15,280 nucleotides of DNA, taken from assembly GCA_017503305.1 (NCBI GenBank), contig JAFVTJ010000090.1, forward strand, positions 1-15,280. The letters run 5' to 3'. Below are positions 6,819 to 13,224 of this stretch, piece after piece; the stretch's first letter is position 1, and each line of letters opens with the position of its first letter. Source of the stretch: Clostridia bacterium. GTDB taxonomy: Bacteria; Bacillota_A; Clostridia; Oscillospirales; Acutalibacteraceae. The notes under the pieces are model-generated. The model did no database searches and was not told the DNA's origin. It saw only the letters and a list, made by a program, of their open reading frames with translations. The position numbers were made by a program, and so were the translations under genes.

Positions 6819-7520
6819 TTAAATAATTTTAGGACTTGAATATAAAATATAGTTTTCTTTAAAATTTTTATAATAGGTACGGGTTATGTGTAAATCCTCA
6901 CCGTTTTTTAAAAATACGCTCTCGGTGTTATACTTGTTAATAAAACCAAGATTCACAATAAACGAGCGGTTGATTTTTAAAAAGTATATTTTCGGTAAGG
7001 CATCAAAAACCCGTGCCATTGTTTTTTTGCATAATATAACGCTTTCTTTAAGATGAACGTAGCAAAATTTATTATCGGCTTCAAGGTAGATTATATCGCC
7101 TGTGTTAATGCAATGAGTCATAATTCCGTCGTTTATCCAAAGGGGATAGTGTATCTCGCGGCAAAAAAATAATTCGTTAAGGCTTTTGTAAAGCGTATCA
7201 GCACAAAGCGGCTTTTTAAAGAAACGATATGCACTCACTTTAAAGGCATCGTAGATAAAATCGGTATCGCTGGTTAAGAAAATTATTTTAGCATTTGTAT
7301 CAGTTTTGCGTAATTTTTTAGCAGTTTCAAGTCCGTTAATCCCCTTAAGCGAATATTCAATAAAAATCACAAGAAACCTACTTTTTGAGCTTAGCAATTG
7401 TTCGCCGCTATTAAAGGTTTCTATAAATAAATCAAGCTTATGTTTGTGGGAATAGTTGTATAAAAGGTGCTTTAATTGCTGCATTGCCGTTACGTCATTA
7501 TCGCATATAGCTATTTTCAT
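6819..7520 (-). CDS. LytTR-family response regulator with Glu at the phosphoacceptor site
   Basis: 233 residues: receiver domain (about 1-118) plus LytTR DNA-binding domain (about 130-228). The receiver keeps the acidic pocket (CDND, Asp7 and Asp9), the Thr/Ser in IIFLTSD (about 79-85) and the switch lysine in FFKKPL. The phosphorylated Asp position, normally in FLDI, reads FIEY, so Glu55 replaces it (GAA codon). The LytTR half has typical IIYLEADNKFCYVHL and FLKINRSFIVNLGFI. No histidine kinase is adjacent. Together this suggests an orphan regulator that is phosphorylation-independent, perhaps constitutively active. It has a perfect promoter and sits divergent from the sigma/endolysin/holin operon, with direct repeats between them. 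It is convergent with rodA after one base, so rodA read-through would be antisense to it. Confidence 0.92.
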   Translation of the reverse strand: MKIAICDNDVTAMQQLKHLLYNYSHKHKLDLFIETFNSGEQLLSSKSRFLVIFIEYSLKGINGLETAKKLRKTDTNAKIIFLTSDTDFIYDAFKVSAYRFFKKPLCADTLYKSLNELFFCREIHYPLWINDGIMTHCINTGDIIYLEADNKFCYVHLKESVILCKKTMARVFDALPKIYFLKINRSFIVNLGFINKYNTESVFLKNGEDLHITRTYYKNFKENYILYSSPKII

Positions 7521-7536
7521 TCTTCTTTTCCTTTTT

Positions 7537-7563
7537 AGGTCTGCTTTAAGCAGACCTTTTTTT
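7537..7563 (+). terminator. Plus-strand intrinsic terminator inside the regulator's 5' leader
   Basis: Arms AGGTCTGC (7537-7544) and GCAGACCT (7550-7557), a TTTAA loop and a seven-T run (7557-7563). The T run is on the plus strand only; no plus-strand gene lies upstream except rodA, which ends 720 bases earlier. On the minus strand the same hairpin lies in the LytTR regulator's 5' leader and is followed by A residues, so it would not terminate there. Confidence 0.8.
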
Positions 7564-7574
7564 ATTGCTATAGC

Positions 7575-7603
7575 ATTATAACTTAATAAACAAAATTTGT
7601 CAA
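7575..7603 (-). promoter_or_regulatory. Perfect sigma-A promoter of the LytTR regulator
   Basis: On the minus strand TTGACA (7603 to 7598), a 17-base spacer and TATAAT (7580 to 7575): both hexamers are exact consensus. The regulator should therefore be made without an activator unless it is repressed. Confidence 0.88.
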
Positions 7604-7631
7604 TATTTTACTTAAAATAACAAAAAAAGTG

Positions 7632-7701
7632 GTATTTCGCTCCGAATTTACAGTATTTCACACCGAAATTTAACAATTTTTGCATTTCGCACCTAAAATG
7701 A
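7632..7701 (+). repeat. Three imperfect direct repeats, probable LytTR operator
   Basis: Copies begin at 7632 (GTATTTCGCTCCGAA), 7653 (GTATTTCACACCGAA) and 7682 (GCATTTCGCACCTAA). The first two match at 13 of 15 positions and are 21 bp apart, the two-turn period of LytTR sites (9-bp box, 12-bp gap). The third is 29 bp further on. A looser inverted copy (ATTTCCGCACC on minus) lies near 7721-7731. They lie upstream of the perfect regulator promoter and upstream of the sigma operon, so they could control either. The rest of the 7564-7796 gap shows no gene. TTTACC (7740-7745) and CCCGTT (7762-7767) could be a promoter for a TcdR-like sigma factor, but weakly. Confidence 0.6.
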
Positions 7702-7796
7702 TTTGTATTGCTTTTACGGGTGCGGAAATTTTGGAAAATTTTACCCTTACAAATTTCCTTTCCCGTTATTTCTATATTTGAAAGGAAGTTGAAAAA

Positions 7797-8333
7797 ATGT
7801 GTAATTCGTTGTTAAAGCCACTGATTCAAAAATTTAAAAAACAGGATATGGCGGTTTTCCCGCTGGTTTATGATGAGTTTAAAAACCTCATAGCCTTTTA
7901 TGCCAAAAAGCTTTGTTATGAAGATGCGGCGGCAGATTTAAACCTATTTTTTATAGAGTTGCTTTATGCTATAGATTTAACCAACTTTAAAGCAGATGAA
8001 AGCATAGGAATAAGGCGTTATATAGCGGTTTGTTTGCGTAATGAATATATTGTTTTATCTATTAAAGCTGAAAAGTTAAAAAGCTTTTCTTTGCCGCTTT
8101 TTGAAACTTTTAATAGTTATAGCGATGACTATGATGATAAAATTTTGCTTTCGCAAGCCTTTAAAGCCTTAAGCGAAAAGCAAAAAGCAATTTTAATTGA
8201 CAGATATTATTATGGCTATAGCATTGCCGAAATTTCTAAAAAAATGGGTGTTACACGACAAACGATAAATGATACCAAAATTCGTGCCTTGTGTAGCTTA
8301 AAAAAGATATTAGGGGAGAAATACAATGTTTAA
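7797..8333 (+). CDS. Alternative sigma-70-family factor (TcdR/UviA-like)
   Basis: 178 residues. The C-terminus (about 118-172) is a clear sigma region 4: LSEKQKAILIDRYYYGYSIAEISKKMGVTRQTINDTKIRALCSLK, here named by its start and end, with the helix-turn-helix at about 141-162. The N-terminal part resembles a divergent region 2 (AAADLNLFFIELLYAIDLTNF, then IRRYIAVCLRNEY). The overall plan, a small sigma with helix-rich region 2 and acidic linker, resembles the TcdR/UviA/BotR group, which directs toxin, bacteriocin and holin genes in clostridia; assignment to that group is inference. The ATG at 7797 follows AAAGGAAG (7781-7788). Its stop overlaps the amidase start by 8 bases. The adjacent endolysin and holin are its most likely targets, probably with others elsewhere. 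Confidence 0.82.
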   Translation: MCNSLLKPLIQKFKKQDMAVFPLVYDEFKNLIAFYAKKLCYEDAAADLNLFFIELLYAIDLTNFKADESIGIRRYIAVCLRNEYIVLSIKAEKLKSFSLPLFETFNSYSDDYDDKILLSQAFKALSEKQKAILIDRYYYGYSIAEISKKMGVTRQTINDTKIRALCSLKKILGEKYNV

Positions 8334-9234
8334 ATTAGCTTTAAATGCAGGTCATGGCAAGCATACAAAAGGCAAGCGGTGTATGAAAAGCCTTGATAAA
8401 ACCGAAACACGCGAATGGGTGCTTAATAGCCGAATTTGTGAAAAAATTGAAAGCCTATTGAAAGAATATAGCGGTTATGAGCTTATACGTCTAGATGATA
8501 AAACGGGCGAAAGCGATATTCCCTTAAAGCAAAGAACTAATACTGCAAATGGCTTTGGGGCGGATTTTTATCTTTCTATTCATCATAATGCGGGTATAAA
8601 GGGCGGTATTGGTGGTGGAATAGAAACCTACGTTTACACCGCGGCTTCAAAAGAAAGCCTTGAATGGCAGAGTGATTTATACAAGACTTTGTTAGAAAAA
8701 ACCGGCCTAAAGGGCAACCGTTCTAACGGGAAGAGAAAAGCCAACCTGCACGAATGCCGCGAAAGCAAAATGCCCTGTGTTTTAATTGAATGCGGATATA
8801 TGGATTCCAAAACCGACGTGCCGATTATTTTAAGCGGTGATTTTGCCGCTAAGGTAGCCGAGGCTTGCGTAGAGGTTATTGTGAAAAATGCTTCTTTAAA
8901 AAAGAAAGCGAATAGTGTACCTTATGAAAATAAAATTTATTTTTGGCAAAAAGCGGCTATAAAGGACGGCTTTAAATTTTCAAAATATGGTGCCGATGGT
9001 AAATGGGGTAGTGAGTGTGAAAAGGTTGCTCAAAAGGCCGTTTGTAAGAAGCGGCTTACCTATAAATATAAAAATTTAACAAAGCTTGTGCAAGAGGCGG
9101 TAGGCGTTACGGCTGACGGTAAATTTGGGCTTAAAACTAAAACGGCGGTAATGGCCTTTCAAATAAAAAATAAGCTTTTAGCGGATGGCATAGTAGGTCT
9201 TGAAAGCTGGAAGAAAATATTGGGGGTGAAATAA
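8326..9234 (+). CDS. N-acetylmuramoyl-L-alanine amidase endolysin with C-terminal peptidoglycan-binding repeats
   Basis: 302 residues. The Amidase_3 catalytic domain (1-175) cuts the bond between muramic acid and the stem peptide; zinc and catalytic residues are His10 (NAGHG, 7-11), Glu30, His86 in LSIHHNAG (83-90) and Glu155 in VLIECGYM (152-159). Two peptidoglycan-binding-type repeats follow: about 203-250, FWQKAAIKDGFKFSKYGADG onward, and about 250-302, VQEAVGVTADGKFGLKTKTA onward. There is no signal peptide, as expected of a phage-type endolysin released by a holin. AGGGGAG (8312-8318) precedes the ATG at 8326, which overlaps the sigma gene by 8 bases. The holin ATG overlaps its stop (TAATG). 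The pair and the sigma gene form one operon. Confidence 0.93.
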   Translation: MFKLALNAGHGKHTKGKRCMKSLDKTETREWVLNSRICEKIESLLKEYSGYELIRLDDKTGESDIPLKQRTNTANGFGADFYLSIHHNAGIKGGIGGGIETYVYTAASKESLEWQSDLYKTLLEKTGLKGNRSNGKRKANLHECRESKMPCVLIECGYMDSKTDVPIILSGDFAAKVAEACVEVIVKNASLKKKANSVPYENKIYFWQKAAIKDGFKFSKYGADGKWGSECEKVAQKAVCKKRLTYKYKNLTKLVQEAVGVTADGKFGLKTKTAVMAFQIKNKLLADGIVGLESWKKILGVK

Positions 9235-9434
9235 TGAAAGAAAAATTTGTGCGCTGGGTAAAAGCCGCGGGAATTCGTGCTGTTAAAACCGTAGCCGAAA
9301 CGGCAGTGGCAACCATTGGCACGTCCATGGTGTTAGCACAGGTTGATTGGCGACTTGTAATATCAGCTTCGCTTTTATCGGGTATTTTATCGCTTTTAAT
9401 TTCGGTTAAAGGCTTGCCCGAAATAGAAAAGTAA
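9234..9434 (+). CDS. Phage r1t-type holin
   Basis: A 66-residue protein of the Phage_r1t_holin type: WVKAAGIRAVKTVAETAVATIG (named here by its ends), then GTSMVLAQVDWRLVISASLL and GILSLLISVKGLPE. Two hydrophobic helices (about 20-36 and 41-60) flank a short Asp-Trp turn, with a basic N-terminus. Such proteins form membrane lesions that release endolysin. Its start overlaps the amidase stop by one base (TAATG) after GGGGGTG (9222-9228). The last gene before a strong terminator, it completes the sigma, endolysin, holin operon. The family match is strong; whether it lyses the cell or exports a protein is unknown. Confidence 0.9.
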   Translation: MKEKFVRWVKAAGIRAVKTVAETAVATIGTSMVLAQVDWRLVISASLLSGILSLLISVKGLPEIEK

Positions 9435-9441
9435 AAAAAGT

Positions 9442-9473
9442 AAACCCCTTGAAGATTGGATTCAAGGGGTTTT
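9442..9473. terminator. Bidirectional intrinsic terminator between holin and apbE
   Basis: Arms AAACCCCTTGAA (9442-9453) and TTCAAGGGGTTT (9461-9472) pair fully around a 7-base loop. T tracts lie on both sides (plus: short TTTT; minus: the complement of AAAAAAAG before the stem). It serves the converging holin operon and Rnf/apbE operon. Confidence 0.9.
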
Positions 9474-9478
9474 ATAAG

Positions 9479-10513
9479 TTAGCCAATATAGTTTTTAAAA
9501 TCTTTTGAATAAAGCTTTTCGCCTTTTGTGGTTAGCCACATTGCGTGAACACCCGGGGTGTTTTCAACAATTTGCTTTCCTTCTTCATAAGGTAGGCAGA
9601 ATAAAAGTGTGGAAAGGCCGTCGGCCAAACCCGAATCCTCGCAAAGTATTGAAACCGAGGTGAAGTATTCGGCGGGTTGGAGGGTTTGACTGTCAATTAT
9701 ATGGTGGTAGTTTTTGCCGTCTACCGTAAAAAACCGCTGATACGAGCCACTTGTTACAAGCGACATATTATCGGATAGTAATAAGGTTTCTAAGTAGGGG
9801 TTTTCTTCGTCGCCTGCAGGGTTTTCGATACCAACCTTCCATTTTTCGCCATCCTTACGTTCGCCTACAATTTTCACGTTGCCGCCAAGGTTTAAAAGGT
9901 AGCCTTCCATATCATTTTCAAGCATCATTTCAGCCACTTTTTCGGCGGCAAAGCCTTTGCCGATAGCACCAACGTCAAGGGTTAAATCTGTATCTTTAAT
10001 AAGTACTGTATTATTTACAGTGTCAATTATTACCTTATTAAAATCGGTGTGGTGGGCGGCATCCTTTAAGGCAGAAGCAGGGGGCAGAGCGGCAGAGTCG
10101 GGATTATTGATGCTAAAATCGCGGTAATCGTGCCAAAGGGATAATACGCTACCCATAGCCACATTAAGCTTTTGGTTTTTAGTGTAAAGCTCTTTTGAAA
10201 ATTGTAATAAGTCAATAATTTTTTTATCCACCTTTTGAGTAGTGCCTTGGGTTTGGTTTAAGGTGCATAGATTCGTAATGCCATTGTAGGAGGTGTAAAT
10301 ATCGTAAAGATAGTGATACTCCGAGAGCCAGGACTTAATTTTTTCGCAATTTTTATTAAAGCTTTCCTGTGATTCCTCAAAGCCTATAATAGTGGTAACG
10401 GTATCAAAATAATCGAATGAATAATCAGTAAATTTTTGAAGCTTTACCTGGCAACCCGAAGCACAAAGTAAAAGGGTGGTTAGAACTAATAAAAGTGATA
10501 AAAATCTTTTCAT
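9479..10513 (-). CDS. apbE: FAD:protein FMN transferase ApbE, lipoprotein
   Basis: Attaches FMN from FAD to a Thr of target proteins such as RnfG and RnfD on the outer side of the membrane. 344 residues with a lipoprotein signal peptide (lipobox ending at Cys21, CASGC). Motifs: DVGAIGKGFA (180-189), LLNLGGN (206-212), the flavin-binding SGSYQRFF (255-262), HHIID (270-274) and ADGLST (297-302). Its substrates here are likely RnfG in the same operon and perhaps the neighbouring two-repeat lipoprotein. It ends the operon; a hairpin just upstream (10527-10551) may lower its expression relative to the lipoprotein. The ATG at 10513 is the only reasonable start; no strong ribosome site is visible. 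Confidence 0.95.
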   Translation of the reverse strand: MKRFLSLLLVLTTLLLCASGCQVKLQKFTDYSFDYFDTVTTIIGFEESQESFNKNCEKIKSWLSEYHYLYDIYTSYNGITNLCTLNQTQGTTQKVDKKIIDLLQFSKELYTKNQKLNVAMGSVLSLWHDYRDFSINNPDSAALPPASALKDAAHHTDFNKVIIDTVNNTVLIKDTDLTLDVGAIGKGFAAEKVAEMMLENDMEGYLLNLGGNVKIVGERKDGEKWKVGIENPAGDEENPYLETLLLSDNMSLVTSGSYQRFFTVDGKNYHHIIDSQTLQPAEYFTSVSILCEDSGLADGLSTLLFCLPYEEGKQIVENTPGVHAMWLTTKGEKLYSKDFKNYIG

Positions 10514-10526
10514 ATTATCTATAAGT

Positions 10527-10551
10527 AAAAGGGGCGTTAACCGCCCCTTTT
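10527..10551 (-). terminator. Hairpin between lipoprotein and apbE genes, likely partial terminator
   Basis: Arms AAAAGGGGCG (10527-10536) and CGCCCCTTTT (10542-10551), a strong stem with a 5-base loop and a short T run on the minus side. It lies between the lipoprotein stop (10562) and apbE start (10513). No plus-strand gene needs it, so it probably cuts down transcription into apbE or protects the upstream mRNA. Confidence 0.7.
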
Positions 10552-10561
10552 GGTTTTCAAA

Positions 10562-11566
10562 TTATTTTGCAGCCTTTTGAGCAGCTTTTACCATATCGGC
10601 AATATTCATAGTGCAACCTGCGGATTGAACTTCTTCAACACCGTAGCCTGTTTCAACAGCAAGCTTTGCAACTTCGTCAGCGGTTTTGCCAACGCAAGCC
10701 TTATCAAATTCAGCAGCTTGAGCATACCATTCTTTAACAGTGCCGTCGCCGTTTAAGTCTTGGCCGTACTGTGCCATACCGTAAGCATCACCTGCTTGAA
10801 GCTTGGTAGTGAATGCTTGATTTGCTGTAACAGCAGCTTCGCCCTTAAGGCTAAAGGAAATTTTAGCTTGTAAAGCATCGGTAACGATAGCAGAAATTTT
10901 GCCTTCACCGTTTACTGTAGCAGCGGTAATTGTAGCATCAATTTCGTTAACGCCTGCAGCTTCTTCGGTAGCATCCTTGCTGCCGGTTTGTGTAGAAACA
11001 AATGCAAGGTTAAGCTTGTCACCAGCGATAGCGCCGGATTCTTTTGCGTTGTTAAATGCAGCTTCAAGTGCTTTAACAAAGTCGGTAACGATAATTGTGC
11101 AACCTGCGTTTATAACGTCGTCGTTGCCTTTGCCGTTGGTAGCAAGAAGCGCCTTAACGTCTTGAAGGGTTTTGCCTTCGCAAAGGGCTGTAAAAGCATC
11201 AACCTGTTCAAACCATTCCTTCTTGGCGCCGCCGTATGCAACCATACCATAGTCGGTACCTTGTTCGTACTTGGTTTTAATTTCGTTTAACTTTACATAT
11301 TTGCCTTTAGAGGTAAAGCCTTGTGTATAAGCTGCGGTATCAATAACGCAGTCAACAATTTTACCATCCTTGTCGATCAAAACAGCAGCGGCTGTGGTTA
11401 CTGTGCTGCCTGCGCCATCGGTATCGGCATCGGCATTGGTAACCTTTTCAACGTAGGAAACAACACCAAGGCCCAATTTTAAGGGTTCGTCCTTAGCACA
11501 GCCTACGAGCGACATAAGTGAGAAAAGCATTACGCCGCAAAGGAGCAAAGAGAGAAGTTTTTTCAT
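10562..11566 (-). CDS. Two-repeat lipoprotein, FMN_bind-like, in the Rnf operon
   Basis: 334 residues: lipoprotein signal peptide with lipobox LVGC (Cys23), then two repeats of about 140 residues. Repeat 1 holds IDKDGKIVDCVIDTAAYTQ, DYGMVAYGGAKKEWFEQ and INAGCT; repeat 2 holds VNGEGKISAIVTDALQAK, YGMAQYGQDLNGDG.VKEWYAQ and QSAGCT. The AGCT sites (Thr157, Thr319) occupy the place of the flavinylated SGAT motif in FMN_bind domains, as in SGATIT of RnfG, and each is followed by a helix as in that fold. It may therefore carry FMN added by the adjacent ApbE, or have lost it. Other two-domain flavin lipoproteins (for example Listeria PplA) act in extracellular electron transfer; that role here is inference. 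I chose ATG 11566 because AAAGGTG (11573-11579) fits it; a GTG within that ribosome site opens the longer reading. Confidence 0.82.
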   Translation of the reverse strand: MKKLLSLLLCGVMLFSLMSLVGCAKDEPLKLGLGVVSYVEKVTNADADTDGAGSTVTTAAAVLIDKDGKIVDCVIDTAAYTQGFTSKGKYVKLNEIKTKYEQGTDYGMVAYGGAKKEWFEQVDAFTALCEGKTLQDVKALLATNGKGNDDVINAGCTIIVTDFVKALEAAFNNAKESGAIAGDKLNLAFVSTQTGSKDATEEAAGVNEIDATITAATVNGEGKISAIVTDALQAKISFSLKGEAAVTANQAFTTKLQAGDAYGMAQYGQDLNGDGTVKEWYAQAAEFDKACVGKTADEVAKLAVETGYGVEEVQSAGCTMNIADMVKAAQKAAK

Positions 11567-11572
11567 AGTGTT

Positions 11573-11579
11573 CACCTTT
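11573..11579 (-). promoter_or_regulatory. Ribosome site that fixes the lipoprotein start
   Basis: AAAGGTG, 6 bases before ATG 11566. Its own GTG (11575-11573) is in frame and could be mistaken for a start, but a start inside the ribosome site would have none of its own. Confidence 0.7.
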
Positions 11580-12088
11580 CATATTTTTAAATTTTTTGAA
11601 TACCTTAAAACAAGCGCACCGGCGATTCCTATTAACATACCCGATAAAACACCGCTTATGCAAAGGAAAATCATATAATAGCCAATTTCTAAAGTTGCGG
11701 TTACAAATATTGCAACTATTATTTGGCCTAAATTGTGCGCAACACCGCCGGCGATGCTAACACCCACGGTGGAAAACCGATTTAGTTTTTTAAGCAATGT
11801 CATTACTGCAATGCTCAATACCGCACCGGCTAAGCTGTAAGCAAGGGTCATAAAATTGCCGAAAAGCATTGCCACCACAAGCACGCGTATAAGGGTTACA
11901 ATAGCTGTGTCCTTAACTGTGAAACGGTATAGAAGAAATACGTTTACAATATTTGCAAGACCAAGCTTAATACCCGGTACGGCGGCATAAATAGGGGGCA
12001 GCAGGGTTTCCACAAAGGAAAGCACCATTGAAAGCGATGCCAAAACACCTAAAACGGCAATTTTTTTTAAGTTATTTGTTTTTTTCAT
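11579..12088 (-). CDS. Gx transporter family membrane protein
   Basis: 169 residues, five or six hydrophobic helices. It belongs to the Gx transporter family (Pfam Hpre_diP_synt_I), often mislabelled as heptaprenyl diphosphate synthase component I. Typical stretches: LPPIYAAVPGIKLGLANIVN (about 30-49) and GGVAHNLGQIIVA (about 115-127). The family shares features with ECF S-components and is repeatedly found beside NusG-II, ApbE and FMN-binding proteins in Rnf clusters, so a vitamin or flavin-precursor role is plausible but not shown here. It overlaps the NusG-II gene by 17 bases and is followed by the lipoprotein gene, so it sits inside the Rnf operon. Confidence 0.88.
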   Translation of the reverse strand: MKKTNNLKKIAVLGVLASLSMVLSFVETLLPPIYAAVPGIKLGLANIVNVFLLYRFTVKDTAIVTLIRVLVVAMLFGNFMTLAYSLAGAVLSIAVMTLLKKLNRFSTVGVSIAGGVAHNLGQIIVAIFVTATLEIGYYMIFLCISGVLSGMLIGIAGALVLRYSKNLKI

Positions 12089-12428
12089 CTTCGGTTATTT
12101 CAACAACCAGTTTGTGCGGAAGACAAACGATTGTTTCACCTGTTTTTGAAATTTTTCTGTGATTTGCGCAAATTTTATCGGGACAATCGGCCTGTTCAAT
12201 ATAGGCTTTACCGTTTTTTATTACTAAGGTATTGTTTCCCTTTTCGGTGGTAATAACGGTTTTAATTTCTTGCGATAGGCTATAACTTTCCCGAACCTTA
12301 CCGTTTACCAAAACGTTTACGCAAGCACCATCTTTAAGGCTGAGTTTAAAAATTACAAAGCCTATAAGCGCCAATAATAATAAAGCCGCACCAAGGAAAA
12401 CGTCGTTCCTTAATTTTTTATTTATCAT
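12072..12428 (-). CDS. NusG domain II-containing membrane-anchored protein
   Basis: 118 residues: a membrane anchor at about 9-26 (VFLGAALLLLALIGFVIF) followed by an extracytoplasmic NusG-domain-II fold. Family signature CPDKICANHRKISKTGETIV and CLPHKLVVEI near the end, including the CxxxxC pattern. Proteins of this type sit with ApbE and Rnf or Gx genes; their exact function is unknown. I chose ATG 12428 because it overlaps the rnfB stop as ATGA (12428-12425), suggesting coupling; the longer reading from 12449 would overlap rnfB by 25 bases with no ribosome site. It overlaps the Gx gene by 17 bases. Confidence 0.88.
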   Translation of the reverse strand: MINKKLRNDVFLGAALLLLALIGFVIFKLSLKDGACVNVLVNGKVRESYSLSQEIKTVITTEKGNNTLVIKNGKAYIEQADCPDKICANHRKISKTGETIVCLPHKLVVEITEDEKNK

Positions 12429-13219
12429 AAGCCTATGTTGTGAATACACTTAGTTGGGCAAACCTCGGCACAAATACCGCAGTTTGTACACTTATCATAA
12501 TCAATAGTTGCAAGATTGTCAATAACTTTAATTGCACCGCTCGGGCAGTTAAGCTCACATTTTTTGCAGCCAATACAAGCATTCTTGCATTTTTTGCGTG
12601 CGGCGCCGCCTTTTTCTTTATTATTACACATAACTGCAACTTTAGCAATTTGGGGTATAAGTTTGATTATGTTTTTAGGGCATTTTGTAACACAAAGACC
12701 ACAACCAACACAAATTCGGGGGTCAACGTGTGCAATACCGTCTTTAAGGCAAATTGCATTAACAGGGCAGGAGATAGCACAGTCGCCGCAACCAAGACAA
12801 CCGTATTTACAGGCATTAGGTCCGCCGTAAAGCATAGAAGCGGCAACACAGGTGTTAACACCGTTGTAATCGTTGGTTTTGTTTGTGGCTTCAAAGTGGC
12901 CGTTGCAGCCTACAAATGCCATCATCTCAACAACGTCAAGTGCTTCAACACCCATAATGTTTGCAATATCGGCGGCAACGCCGTCGGCACCGGGTACGCA
13001 AAGGTTGGTTTTTGCACCTTCCTCAGCAACGGCTTTGGCATATTCATCACAGCCGTTATATCCGCAAGCACCGCAGTTAATACCGGGTAGTGCTTCGCGT
13101 ACCTTTTTAACCTGTTCATTTTCGGGCACGTGTAAAAAGTGTGCCGCAAGTGCTAAAAGCGCACCCGCAATTAAGCCTATTGCGGTTACTATAGCAAAAG
13201 CAATTAAAACATTTATCAT
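12425..13219 (-). CDS. rnfB: Rnf complex iron-sulfur subunit RnfB
   Basis: 264 residues. Accepts electrons from reduced ferredoxin and passes them into the Na+- or H+-pumping Rnf complex. N-terminal helix (about 4-27), then the Fe-S domain CGACGYNGC with Cys49, 52, 57 and 74. Four ferredoxin-type clusters follow, each CxxCxxCxxxCP: Cys141/144/147/151, 170/173/176/180, 215/218/221/225 and 244/247/250/254. This makes five [4Fe-4S] sites, more than the three in proteobacterial RnfB and typical of Clostridia. I chose ATG 13219, since AAAGGTG (13226-13232) precedes it by 6 bases; the GTG at 13228 lies inside that site. The upstream 31-residue gene stops within the ribosome site (TGA 13227-13225), so the two are coupled. 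Confidence 0.96.
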   Translation of the reverse strand: MINVLIAFAIVTAIGLIAGALLALAAHFLHVPENEQVKKVREALPGINCGACGYNGCDEYAKAVAEEGAKTNLCVPGADGVAADIANIMGVEALDVVEMMAFVGCNGHFEATNKTNDYNGVNTCVAASMLYGGPNACKYGCLGCGDCAISCPVNAICLKDGIAHVDPRICVGCGLCVTKCPKNIIKLIPQIAKVAVMCNNKEKGGAARKKCKNACIGCKKCELNCPSGAIKVIDNLATIDYDKCTNCGICAEVCPTKCIHNIGL

Positions 13220-13224
13220 ATCCG

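Noticed and set aside
7537..7557. Attenuator in the LytTR mRNA leader
   Set aside because: On the minus strand the hairpin is followed by A residues rather than T, so it would not terminate regulator transcription; the T run is on the plus strand.
7632..7701. CRISPR-like array
   Set aside because: Only three short imperfect copies with uneven gaps of a few bases; they behave as a protein-binding site, not repeat-spacer units.
7797..9434. A prophage or prophage remnant
   Set aside because: Only lysis-type genes plus a sigma factor are present. There are no integrase, capsid, tail, terminase, repressor or attachment-like repeats, and both flanks are ordinary chromosomal operons. A remnant cannot be excluded, but the intact frames and overlaps favour selection.
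11566..11575. GTG start at 11575 for the two-repeat lipoprotein
   Set aside because: The GTG is part of the AAAGGTG ribosome site for ATG 11566, and the signal peptide reads naturally from that ATG.
12440..13090. 216-residue plus-strand frame opposite rnfB
   Set aside because: It is the antisense of a gene with many cysteine codons, has no ribosome site, and its composition mirrors the rnfB codons. Other long frames opposite rpe, tsaB, rodA, rnfA and rnfE were rejected on the same grounds.
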